Positions 43,554-53,395 of a stretch of DNA of 64,000 bases are shown here, one piece after another. The DNA is from Porphyra umbilicalis (lineage: Eukaryota; Rhodophyta; Bangiophyceae; Bangiales; Bangiaceae): assembly GCA_002049455.2 (NCBI GenBank), contig KV918809.1, positions 124,001-188,000 on the forward strand, in the 5' to 3' direction. Position 1 is the first letter of the stretch. Every line of letters begins with the position of its first letter. Under the pieces are notes generated by a model, which made no database searches, was not told the origin of the DNA, and saw only the letters and a program-made list of their open reading frames with translations. The position numbers and the translations under genes are program-made.

Positions 43554-45110
43554 CTACGTGCCGAGTGTGATGACTTGGTCGACGCGCACCGCTGTCGCGC
43601 TGGCAACCTCCCCCGACGACCACCGCACGGTCACCTCCTGCACGGGTGCGTCCGCGTTGCCCAGCCCGAAGTGCGCGACGTTGAGCAAGCTCTGGCTAAA
43701 CGAGGAGCCGCCTGACTCGATCCGCCGCCGCCACTGGCGCCCCCACCCGTCGACGATTTGCACGACCGCGCCCGTGTTGCACCCGTTGGTCGACGGGGAG
43801 CGCCCGACGCGGACGGCTAGGTAGTGGCGGCCCGCCGCGTCGCCATCACGGTTGTTGCGGTACAAGCTCCAGGTGCCCGCGAGGGCGTCCTCTTGAAAGT
43901 CCCCGTTGGAGACGACCGCGTCCAAACCACCGTCGCCATTCATGTCCGCGAGCACCGCATTGTCGCCCCGCCCATTGTCCGGGCTCGTCGTCGCCCCGTG
44001 CGTCTCACTGACGGTAAAGGTGCCGTCGCCGCCATTGTTCCACAGGATGTAGTCGCGCGCCCGCGGCACGTCGTGGCGGACGACAAACAGGTCCTCGTAC
44101 CCGTCATTGTCCAAGTCCCCGGCGGCCACCCCCCGGTGGTCCCCCCCGTCCAGGGGGATGCCCGACGACGCGCTCGCGTCCACAAACCGCTGCGCGTTCA
44201 CGTTGCGCAGCAGCACGTCGGGTTTCGGCCCCATCGCCACGTACAAGTCGGTGAGGCCGTTGCCGCCCACGTCGAGCGCCGCCACCGCAAACGCGGGTGA
44301 CAGACGGTCGAGGCCGACCGACCCTGCCCACGCCATGGTCACGTCTACCAAGCGTACCTCTCCCCCGCCCACGGCCGTGAAGATGCGGAAAAAGGGGAAG
44401 AGGACGAGTTCGGGGAGACCGTCCCCGTTGAGGTCGGTGACGAGCGCCCGCTCCACGGGCGTGTCGCCGAGTCCCCCGCCGGCAGCGACCGCGTCGTGTA
44501 CCCCAGCGCCCGTGTTGGCAAACACCACCTGCACTGTGTTGCTGCCGCCGACTGGGGTGCCTTCGTCCGGTGATCGCCGATAGTTGATGACAACGACATC
44601 CGCGTCGCCGTCGCCGTCAACATCCGTAAAACGCGGCGACCGCCCCCGCCGCGGCGCGTCGCGCAGGGCTGCTGACGTAGTGACGTTGAGGAAGCGGCCA
44701 CCACGGAGAGACAAGACCTCCAGCGGCGCCGGAGCCTCGCCGTTGGAGCCCCCTCGCGTCAAAATCACCTCGGGCAGCCCGTCGAGGTCCGCGTCACCGA
44801 CCGCAAGCCCGTGCACGTCCTCTAGGAAGGGTAGCACGTCGGCACCACGCGTGAATGTGCCGTCCCCGCGGTTGGCGTAGTACCACGTCCGCTCCGAATC
44901 GTGGTTGGGCAGGAGCAAGTCGTACGCGCCGAGGCTGTTGGAGAGCGGCGCGACGACCGGGCCCCCAAACTTGCGCGTCCGCGTGGTCGGCAGGCCCGCC
45001 GCGGCCGACACGTCGGTGAAGGAGGTGGCGGCAGCAGCGGGGCGGCAGACAGTGGCAAGGACCGCCAGGAGCGCCACCGCGGCCGCGACAGAGGCTGCGG
45101 CGGCACGCAT
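43554..45110 (-). CDS. Secreted FG-GAP/VCBS repeat protein with ASPIC/UnbV domain (CRTAC1-like)
   Basis: Predicted secreted or surface beta-propeller. I chose ATG 45110 (MRAAAASVAAAVALLAVLAT) because it begins a signal peptide ending near AAA; an upstream ATG at 45152 is less fitting. After TSFTDVSAAAGLPTT, Asp-rich calcium-binding FG-GAP repeats recur: VGDADLDGLPEVI, FTDVDGDGDADVVVINY, VTDLNGDGLPELVLF, AALDVGGNGLTDLYVAM, AAGDLDNDGYEDLFVV and LADMNGDGGLDAVVSNGD. The last about 90 residues are an ASPIC/UnbV domain (NRDGDAAGRHYLAVRVG, GAVVQIVDGWGRQWRR, then VTVRWSSGEVASA). The 518-residue frame is unbroken and ends with TAG. Relatives include animal CRTAC1 and many bacterial and algal proteins, and the precise role is unknown. 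One Asp-loop variant (DVGGNG) probably binds calcium poorly. Confidence 0.9.
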   Translation of the reverse strand: MRAAAASVAAAVALLAVLATVCRPAAAATSFTDVSAAAGLPTTRTRKFGGPVVAPLSNSLGAYDLLLPNHDSERTWYYANRGDGTFTRGADVLPFLEDVHGLAVGDADLDGLPEVILTRGGSNGEAPAPLEVLSLRGGRFLNVTTSAALRDAPRRGRSPRFTDVDGDGDADVVVINYRRSPDEGTPVGGSNTVQVVFANTGAGVHDAVAAGGGLGDTPVERALVTDLNGDGLPELVLFPFFRIFTAVGGGEVRLVDVTMAWAGSVGLDRLSPAFAVAALDVGGNGLTDLYVAMGPKPDVLLRNVNAQRFVDASASSGIPLDGGDHRGVAAGDLDNDGYEDLFVVRHDVPRARDYILWNNGGDGTFTVSETHGATTSPDNGRGDNAVLADMNGDGGLDAVVSNGDFQEDALAGTWSLYRNNRDGDAAGRHYLAVRVGRSPSTNGCNTGAVVQIVDGWGRQWRRRIESGGSSFSQSLLNVAHFGLGNADAPVQEVTVRWSSGEVASATAVRVDQVITLGT

Positions 45111-45911
45111 CGTCTGTGGAGCGCAGCGACGAGCGGCGGCGTCAGTCGGCACTGGCCAATCGGTGCGGACGCGGGGCGCCGTGATGAGGGTGTCGGCGTC
45201 AGGGGGAGACGGAGACGACGGCCGCCGGCTGGTTGTGGTCGGCGTGGCTCGTGTCGTCGGCGGGTCTGCACCTCGACGCGCGCCTCTGCTGAGGTCACTC
45301 TGTGCTCAACCGCCGTGCCATCGATGCGCCGTGTGCCTCGCTGCCCACCCGCCGCCCTTTAAACCCCCTCTGCCGGCGCCAGCCTCCTGGAACCGCCGCC
45401 ACCACGTGCTTCTCTGCCGGCCACTCCCTCCCGCCCACCTGACATCGGTACCTGTCCCCACACACCGGGGCACGAGACCAGACGGTGGGACAGCGGGCCC
45501 GGCCGGCCACAAGCTGCGTCACTGCCGCGATCACCCAGCCATCGGATCCCGCCGCCCGCCGCCGCCCGCGGCGGGCGGCGGTGACTGGGTCACGTGCAGA
45601 CCGTGAAGGGATGCCCTTCAGGATCCCACTCAGCCACAGAACCTCTTTAATACCATCGCGAGCTGATCACGAGATCTTGTCGGTTGCAAAAGTCACAGAG
45701 CTGGAATGCACTGCGGCTTGTCGGGGGTCTGACAGCAAATCCAACGCCCGTGACTCTTTTCACACCAAAAATGTGGAGCCGTGCCGCGTGGCTTCGGGAC
45801 CCTGTTACGGTAGACTTAGACCAATAAAAAGCTCTTATTCACAGGCATTCTCTGTCTTGGTCCACTAGGACAAAATTGGGCGATCAGCAATACATGACAT
45901 TCATTTGTGGA
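45111..45911. other. Intergenic, presumed 5' region of the FG-GAP gene
   Basis: GC-rich next to the gene, with a near-palindrome of GCCGCCCGC words at about 45550-45582. It turns AT-richer after 45600. I see no gene. CCAATAAAAAG at about 45820 could be a promoter element of something downstream. Confidence 0.3.
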
Positions 45912-46353
45912 TTCCAGGCACGTGCGTGCAATACCCTGGCCTTCAGGGCGGTGGCGCGCTCGGCGGCGCATCGACACCGGGCACGCCGGCCGGCTCGATG
46001 GCCGCGAGCGCGCTCGGGGGCACGTACAGCTACGTTGCCGTGGTGGGAAGGGTGTGGGGCGGGGAAAGGGGTGCTGCCTCCGCCACCGCAGCGGCAGCGG
46101 CCCGCCGGCGTCGCGCGACGCCCACGGGCGGGGCCGTCACTCCGCCGCGCAGCGCACCTGCGCACGGCGGGCGGGGCGGCCTACACGGCGCACGGGCGGG
46201 CAGGTGGGACCGACCGCCGCGCGATGGGGCGCCTCTAAATGCGCCGCTAGATGGCGTCAGCAACCACCACCCGCAACAGAAGCCGGCGCGCAGGCACGAT
46301 CGCCTGCGGGTCATCGTGGGCGGCACAGTGGGGCTTAAACCACGTGCCTGGAA
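45912..46353 (+). mobile_element. R1-related MITE with perfect 13-bp TIR, copy d
   Basis: TTCCAGGCACGTG at 45912-45924 is matched by CACGTGCCTGGAA at 46341-46353, giving a 442-base element. Its first about 350 bases are colinear with the start of R1 copy c. The last part (CACAGTGGGGCTTAAACCAC) is a different end, which also occurs inverted at 58758-58790. So R1 has a short form and a long form sharing one end. Confidence 0.8.
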
Positions 46354-46369
46354 GATCTGCATTTCCGTG

Positions 46370-46770
46370 TAAATGGCTTGCACAAAGGCGTGCAGAAATC
46401 CTGCAATCGTCGATTCTGACCCTTCCAGAGCGTGTGCGCTGTACAGAACCTTTGTAGAGCGATGCCCCTGGGCTATAAAGACGTTGCCCAGATCCCTTTT
46501 CTACACCTTTCGTACCGCAGTGGAGGTGTCTATGAGTATGAAAAACACGAGACCTGGCCTCCTCTTCATGCGCACGGGGCGCCCACAAACGTGTTTCTTG
46601 TGTGCAAAATTCTTGTACCTCGCACACTGAGTTCATGCAAGCGCGTTTGCACAAGCAAGTGCAGAAATTCTGTATCTTGATCCGTTAATATGCAGAAATT
46701 CCGAAAACGTGATGCATTTTTTGTGCACGAGTCGGTGCTGCCGTCCAGAATTCTTGCACGCCACCGGTCC
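46370..46770. repeat. AT-richer block with iterated GTGCAAGAATT-like words
   Basis: Variants of GTGCAGAAATTCTG and ATTCTTGCAC occur in both orientations near 46390, 46612, 46655, 46690 and 46750. The same words cluster at 58518-58710. The block lies just beyond the end of the transposase-like gene 46963-50967 and next to a copy of the R1 short-form end. It could be a subterminal binding region. There is no coding potential. Confidence 0.45.
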
Positions 46771-46962
46771 GCCGGTCGGATGGAAGCGCAGCGCGACCTC
46801 GGTTGTTCTTTCTTGCACGTCTCTGGCGACACCACTGGCACCGTTTCTGGCTCCAGCAGCGGCGCCCAGCATCGCTCTTCAGCATTCCGCCCGATGCTCG
46901 TCTCGTCCACCCCACCCCCCATGGCACGACCTGCCAACGACCACTCCCACAAAACTCAACAA

Positions 46963-49900
46963 TCAAGCGTCAACGGGCCTTTCACCGTCGATGTCCCACT
47001 CTATCCGCTCCGAGTAGGCGCGACGCAGGCGCTGGAGCAGCGCCGCGGCCGCGGTGCAAACATCCTCCCCGTTGACTGAGCCACCCGTCGCCCACTTAGC
47101 AAACGGGTACGACTTGGTGCGCTGCACAAAGAGCCGAAGAACGGCTGCCTGCTCGAGCAGGAGGGCGTTGACCTCCGCCGCCGATTTGGGACCCTCGCCC
47201 TGCAGGGCTGCTACCGCCTCGCACGAGCTGTATACAGCGGGGCGAGAAAACACCAACGGCAGCAGCTCGGGCGGGGGGAAGAACGAGGGAAGAGCAGCCA
47301 GTCGCGCTCGTCTCTGCAGTTGAGCCGTTGGCGCGGGGCGCTCAGACTCGGCCGACGATGCCGACGCTAAACCCAAACCAAGTGATGCCGGGGGCGACCC
47401 ATGCCGGTCCGCACCAAACATCCCGAGTGCGCTGTCATCGTCGCTTGAAGCAGACGACAGCGGGGTCGTGGCTGAGGCGGCACCCCGCAGGTCACCATCG
47501 GCGTCAGCCGGGCTTTCGCCTCCTGCGGAAGCCACCACCCCCGCCGCGACGGCAGCGCGCATAGCAGCGGCTGGACGAGCGGCAGCGTGCTCCACGACCG
47601 CGCTCTTCTCGCCGCCGTTTAGGCGGCCACAGACACAGGCGACGATGACACGTTGCCGCCTGCGCAGGCCCCGTCGAAGAGCTTCCTTCTTTCCCCGGAC
47701 CTTGGTGCCGTCAGCACGTTGCCGCGCCGTCCCACTAACGGCGACGACCGGCTTGAGGGAGAGCAACGAAATTTTCAGCTCATCCCCGCCGTCCACGTCC
47801 TCAAGCTCCAGCTCGGCGTCGTTGTGACCCAGTGCTCGTATTGCGTCAAAGTCCGCCGTCCCGTCCCGGCCAAACGCCTTCCAGCACTTGCATACACAGA
47901 TGACCTCCGTGAAGACGAGGGCCGACGGGTGCGAGCGGGGGGTGGAAAAATGGATCGTCGCCTGCTGCACAGCCGCCATGTTCGACAGCAGCTCAGCCAG
48001 GGACGCGCTGTTGCCATGGTTGTGCAAAAAGCGGCCGACTCCGCGGAGGTGCCCCTCCATGTTGTCGTCGGACACAAGGGCCACCCCAGACCGGGCAACC
48101 CCAAGCTGGATCTGCATGTGGGCAATGGGTGCATGGAGGTAGAGCGTTGCCACCTTCGTGTCTTTTGTAACGGGGTCCAGCGGCTTAACGTCTTCCCACA
48201 GCGGGCCGAGAAGAGAAGCGGCCAGCTTCGCGGCGGCGGCGCCTCCCGCTCGTGCCACCGCGTCTGGTCCCGTCAGGGCCTCGCGCCACGAGGCATTCAT
48301 GAGCTGGGTCAGCTGCAACATGATGAAAAAGGCCGGGTCCAAGTGGTTGGAGTACATATCGGGGTGGACGACCGCCGCCGCCACGAGCTCCCGGAACTCT
48401 CGGAGGTACAGGCTCCCCAGACATCACTTTCCGGCAATTGCCAGAAGCACCCGCCGTGCCTTGTCCTGCAAGCCCTCGGGTTGGCATGCCAGGATGAACA
48501 GAACGACGCGCTTGGCAATGTTTCCCGTACAATGCAGCACGGGGAGCTGAAGAGCGACTGGGACAGCCCGCAGCGGCGAGTAGCCGCGTACACCGCCGGC
48601 CAGCCGACGACAGCCATTTAGGGCCTCCGTGAGCGTGCTGGCGGCGATAGGGTGAATGGCCTGCACGGGTGTATTGGCCGTGCGGCAGCCGGCGGTGTGG
48701 CAGTAGAGGATGCCAGTGCCCTCAACGGCTTCGGAAGAGAGCGGAATGAGCCGCTTGCACGTCGGGCAGGGCGTAAAAATGTCACCGTCGGACAATGTGA
48801 ATGCACCCTTGGCGCGGACGCAGAAGTTGGCAAGCGCCCAGACGGCCATCTCCCACTGGCCGCCGACCACGTCGACGTCTCGGTCGTCACCACCGGTGAC
48901 GTGGCGGCTTGGGCGGAGGAAGTGCACCAGCCGGCAGCCGACGCACACGGGGCACCGACCGGCGTCGCTACCACCCGTAAGGCCCCAAAGTCCATGGATC
49001 ATGCAAAAGTCGGCTACACGTGGGGATGCAAAAGCATGCGGATGGGCAGAGCACAGGGCGCGAAAGAGCAAAGCCGGAGCGGTTAGTGGATGTACGCCTT
49101 TCATTCGTACGACGCACGATTCCCCATCCGCCCTCCATTGTTGAATCTCTCTTCAGGCGGCAACCAGCCGCCGCATTCCCTCATCACACGTACCACACAC
49201 ATGGATGGTCTGGTACAACCGTAGTGGCTGCCTTGCGTCACCGATTCTGGCGACCTGTCCCGACTGGGAGCCTTCGGACGCGGCCGTCACTGGGATGGTG
49301 AAGCCGTCCGAGTTGAGACGCTTGAGGGTGTCCCTCACATGCGCCCATATGCCCCGGTCGACCTCCTTCTCCCCAGACAGCACGTACACAATCGGTGTTA
49401 GGTCCGTACGCCCGTGCGCGAGCAGCGGAGAGGACAGAGAGACGGTCAGCGCCGTGAGCTGGCGCCGCTTGATGGTCCCCCCGTCGGCCGCAAAAGTGAT
49501 GACGGCCGGTGGGGCGCCAGTGACCCGGCTGGCGGTGGCTCCTGCAACAGCGGCCAAGTCCACCGCCCGCTGCAGCGCTGCTTGTGCGTCAAAGCCGACA
49601 GCCAAGATCTTGACCGGGTCGCTGGTGTCGGTGTCCTCTAGGTACGACTCGGCCTGCACCTGGAGCGCGGCAAGCGCCGCAGGATCGTCCGGCACCGCGG
49701 CATAGCACCCCTCCGTCTCTGCGTCGGCGTTGAAAAAGTGGATGCCCCCGTCCTCGTCCTCCGACACGTCCTCCTCGAGGAGCTCGCCACGGCCACCTCC
49801 GTCGCCGCTCGACGGTGTCCGTTCTTCCCAGTAGGTGTTGGTGTGGCTCCTAAGACGCTTCTCCAAACCCCACTGGTTCCGGTACCGTCGGATGCCCGAC

Positions 49901-50967
49901 GCACCGCTCCCGTCAATGTAGTCCCACCGCATCAGCCCCCCCAGCGCCGAGCGCGTAAAAAAGAAATGATCAATGCCGTCCCGCTCGAATGCCTGTCGTC
50001 GCTCCTCCCGTAGCTGCGAGCGCGTGGGGAACAGGTGCATTTGGGAGAGACCATGCGAGAGGCGCAAGCGGCCTGCCCGCGAGCCCCCGTCGAGAGCGCC
50101 GTGCTCAACCCAGGATCGAGTGCGGGCGACGGAACCAGCAGAGTGCCCCCCATGCAGCAATGCTGGCCACCGTGCTCGGGCAGCCGCCTCTCCCCTCTTC
50201 TTGTACAGGCGCGCGCCGGTCGCCGACAATCGCCGCGCGATGGCCTTGTGGGCGGCCACGTAGACACTATCATCCCGCACGCTGCGATGCTCAACCAGCG
50301 GCACGTTCCCGTTGGCAATGACCCCCCCACTGGCCTTGACAGCGGCCACTGCGCGCTTACCAATCTTGTTGATATTGGCGGAAGTCAGCGCTTGGCCTTC
50401 GACAAAGCCCCGAAAGGAAGACCACCCCTCCCCCGTGGACCAGGCACCTTGTTGACCCGCACACGCAGAAGCCACGTAGGAGACTGACGGGCGTGCCCCG
50501 GAGCAGCTCAGGTAGGCCGCCGGTGACAAGTGAGGAAGCGCCCTTACGTACACCTCCAGGGGCGGCATCCATGCCAGCGCCCCCACTACCACCACGGACG
50601 AGAAGCGCTCAGCGTCGTCCGAGAAGCCCAACACGGGCCCGCGGATGAGCCAGCGCCTACAGGTAGTTCCTCCGTGGGCGGCGCAGCGGTACGGGGCGAC
50701 ACACCCAAGCGGTTCAGTGGTGGCGGCCGCTGCCGCACAGGTGGGTGCCTCGACTTCAGACAACTCGATCACCCGAAACGTAGGGGTTTGGCGCTTTCTC
50801 CGACCTTGGTTGGCTGAGAGGTACTGCCCCCCCTCGCTGCGCGCCCGCGTTGGTGCCGCACCGGCGGCGCCATCGGGGAGGGGGGCGGCCGCACCGATGC
50901 CTCCAGCCGGGGGTGTCGCCCCCGACGCGTCAGACAGATCGTCCTCATCAGTTGAAGAATCGGGCAT
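46963..50967 (-). pseudogene. Large transposase-like protein of unassigned family, two in-frame TGA
   Basis: One frame of 1,335 codons from ATG 50967 (MPDSSTDEDDLSDASGATPP), broken only by TGA at 49153-49155 and TGA at 48424-48426. Order: acidic start; a central part with DHFFFTRSALGGLMRWDYID and YRNQWGLEKRLRSHTNTYW; then PPAVITFAADGGTIKRRQLT, TPIVYVLSGEKEVD and a helix WAHVRDTLKRLN. This resembles the first catalytic-Asp region (GDG...) of large DDE-like proteins found in many eukaryotic genomes. After the first TGA come MIHGLWGLTGG with CPVC and a zinc ribbon (CPTCKRL, then YCHTAGC). After the second TGA, further unique sequence (NNMEGHLRGVGRF-like, HNHGNSASLAELLSN) and a Ser/Ala linker. 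Both TGAs could stand for Trp. I infer a DNA transposon protein but cannot name the superfamily. A host gene is less likely. Confidence 0.5.
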
Positions 50968-51892
50968 GGGTGGGAGCAGGGGATACTCTTAGGAGTGTGG
51001 GGCGGGACAGTGCACTCCTGCAGCCCAGAAGGGGGGATCACATAAAAGAGGGCGGGTGTGGCGATCGGCGGCAACAACGGTGCGTCTGACGATGACGCTC
51101 TGGTGGCCGAGCAATTGCCGCGGGCCAATGAGCCGTATACTTGCAACTCTGTCCGATGCATCTAGAGGACAGTCGGACTAATATGTTCTGTTTTAGTCTC
51201 GTGCGGACGGTCTGCGCCAATTTTGCGGCCGTTGGAGCGCTCCACGCGAGGGAGCAGCAAAAGTTAGCGACTGAGAGGGCTGTGAGAGAATATTGGAGGC
51301 CCATCCGCACTTTTTCCTGGGCGTACCCATCGCCCTTTTGAAAAAGAATACCGGTTCCCAAACTCCTCGGCAGCCGACTCTGACTGACAATCTGAGGGCT
51401 CTGCTTGTTGTCGTCCACGTCCGACGACGTCGACACGACGGTCAACACCGCTGCCGTCCTTCTCCCCAGCGATTTCGTCCTCCTGGAACACTCACCCCCC
51501 TTCCACCTATCTACCGGCCATTCGTGCCCCCTTGAACCCTGCGCTGCTAGATATGTGATGGTAGGGGACGAGAGGGGGGCGTAGGTATCCTCCACGACGC
51601 CATTCCTGGCGTCAAGGTTGCTCTTTTGGTGGTTGTCGCACAACCGCCGCTTACCCGCCTCTCCAGGGCCCTTACTGACCCCGCTCCCCTTGCACTTTTC
51701 ATGGCTGAACCCCTCACTAGGAATGGCAGATCATCAGCATCTGCATTGCGTACTCCTCCGCTGGTGTGCCTGAGCTGATGTTCGCAACGTCCACCACGAT
51801 ACCGCCGCCCGCCCCTTCTGGCGCCGCCAGACGCCACCGTGCCCACGAGGAAGCACATGCCCCCTTCCCTACAGTTCTAGGCCCGGGCGTCT
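50968..51892. other. Intergenic, no gene seen
   Basis: 5' flank of the large transposase-like gene. It is less GC-rich between 51150 and 51350. I see no inverted match to the 46.4-kb end. Confidence 0.35.
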
Positions 51893-52277
51893 ATGAAGGG
51901 CGGCGTGGCCGGCGGCGAATCCGTCACGACCGCCTCGCCCGTCAAGAGGCCAGACGGCGCCTGCGTCGGTGCCACCCCGATCGGTCTCCACCTCTTGTTG
52001 GAGCCCGCCTCGGTTGGGACTGAGGACGGTCGCAGAGAAAGCGACGGCGCGCTGCAGACGTCAATGACAATGCCGCATTTTTTGCCGGTCGCGGCCATCG
52101 GAGTCCGGGACGCCGTCGGGCGGCTGGACGGGATGGGGGCGTCTGTCGGGCGGGGAGCGGGAGTGCGTGAAGCCGCCGAGCGGCGAATGGCGATGGGGAT
52201 GAGCGTCGCCGTCGGGCGGCGCGTTGGCGGCGATGGCGTTGGCGGACTCGTGGAGGGAGTGACAGGTCACCGTCTGG

Positions 52278-52714
52278 GTGTTGGCGTCGGCGGCGGTGGC
52301 GACGGTGGCCACGGGGTCGACCGCCGACGACTTGGCGGAGTGGCCGACGACGCTCCCACCCCCCCGTACTCACGAGGGTGGTGCAATAGCCGCCTCTCTA
52401 TCGGTTCTCGTTGATGCCATCCTCCTTGCGCGATTGCTTGTCGTGAGATCAGAGCCGCTGCCTTTCCCCGCCGCCCGGTGCGGCGTCGCCGCCGACGCGG
52501 TCACCACCGCGGTCCACGCGTTTTACGCGACGGGGCGGTGGCCGCTTGGGCAGGTGACAGTGGGTCCTTTCTTGGACGCTTCTGGGACACTGCCGGCGGC
52601 GGAGACGACGCCGATCGGCGGGCGACCGAGGCGCACCTCTTTGCGGTCACCCTAGTCGGGGGGGGGTCAACACTGTCGGCCTTTCCGCGGTGGCATTGCG
52701 GGAGTGCGTTGTGA
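52278..52714 (+). CDS. Hypothetical protein, possible frameshift
   Basis: The frame 52278-52655 (MLASAAVATVATGSTADDLA) carries a hydrophobic helix (IAASLSVLVDAILLARLLVV) and FPAARCGVAADAVTTAVHAF. At the GGG at 52562-52564 a one-base addition would continue it as VGSFLGRFWDTAGGG, then LFAVTLVGGGSTLSAFPRWH to a TGA at 52714, which reads more like protein than the uncorrected end. I do not recognise a family. 51893-52277 has open frames on both strands without clear domains. 52715-53270 shows nothing. Confidence 0.35.
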
Positions 52715-53277
52715 GGGGGGGGGGCGACGGCAGTACCAGCAGTGTGTGGCATCTACAGCTCGCCACTTCGTGATGGGTCAGATGCAGTGCCGCCCCGGCG
52801 TGCTTGTGCCGCCACGGCGCGTGGAGGATCCTTTTTACACCACTCTTCTTGGACAGCACCGTGGCATCGACCCGCGTACCGGGGCCAGGACGCTCGTACC
52901 GCGGTCCGACACGCCCCAGCTTCGCACGAGCATTTTCAGGGTGGGGAGCGCGGGTATGGTCAGCGCATACGGCCGACGGGCGTACCCACCATTGCAATCC
53001 GACGAGGGGCGTGGTGGTGGATGCAGACAGAGACAATCATGGAGGCAGCCGAGATGGGCAGGCGCGTTCCAACAGCGTCATTGTATTCCCACTACAATAT
53101 GGCTTTCTCCCTCGTGCATAATTGTATCTACTCAGACTTACGACCCAAATCATGAATAGGGGGTGTTACTTGTCAATACGGGGGCTACTCATGGTCAGGC
53201 AAGTGTTTCATTTGGAGCGAGCATTTCATTTTGACGGAGCATTCAAGGAGAGCAAGAAGAGCGACTTTGACAAGCAT

Positions 53278-53395
53278 GCCCCAACGGTAGCATAATCGGT
53301 TAAGTCCGTTCATGCAGTCCGGGGCAGTGAACGGAAAGACGTGTTCACAGGCTTGCCATTCAAGAGGTCGCGGGTTCGATTCTGGATCCTTCGGG
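53278..53395 (+). ncRNA. tRNA-like / Pol III promoter-like sequence
   Basis: TAGCATAATCGG at 53288-53299 resembles box A and GGTTCGATTCT at 53373-53383 resembles box B of tRNA promoters, 73 bases apart. Between them lie perfect hairpins (CCGTTCA...TGAACGG; GTGAAC...GTTCAC). A normal cloverleaf does not form: the T-stem and acceptor stem do not pair well. It could be a degraded tRNA, an intron-bearing tRNA, or the head of a tRNA-derived SINE. I see no poly-A tail or T-run terminator right after it. Confidence 0.35.

Noticed and set aside
36066-46372. A 107-155-codon frame kept in R1 copies a-d
   Set aside because: Its conservation equals that of the surrounding non-coding DNA, and it has no start or domain in common beyond the repeat itself.
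48424-49155. Reading the two TGA codons as selenocysteine
   Set aside because: No selenoprotein family fits the context and no SECIS-like hairpin is apparent; Trp-to-stop change is simpler.
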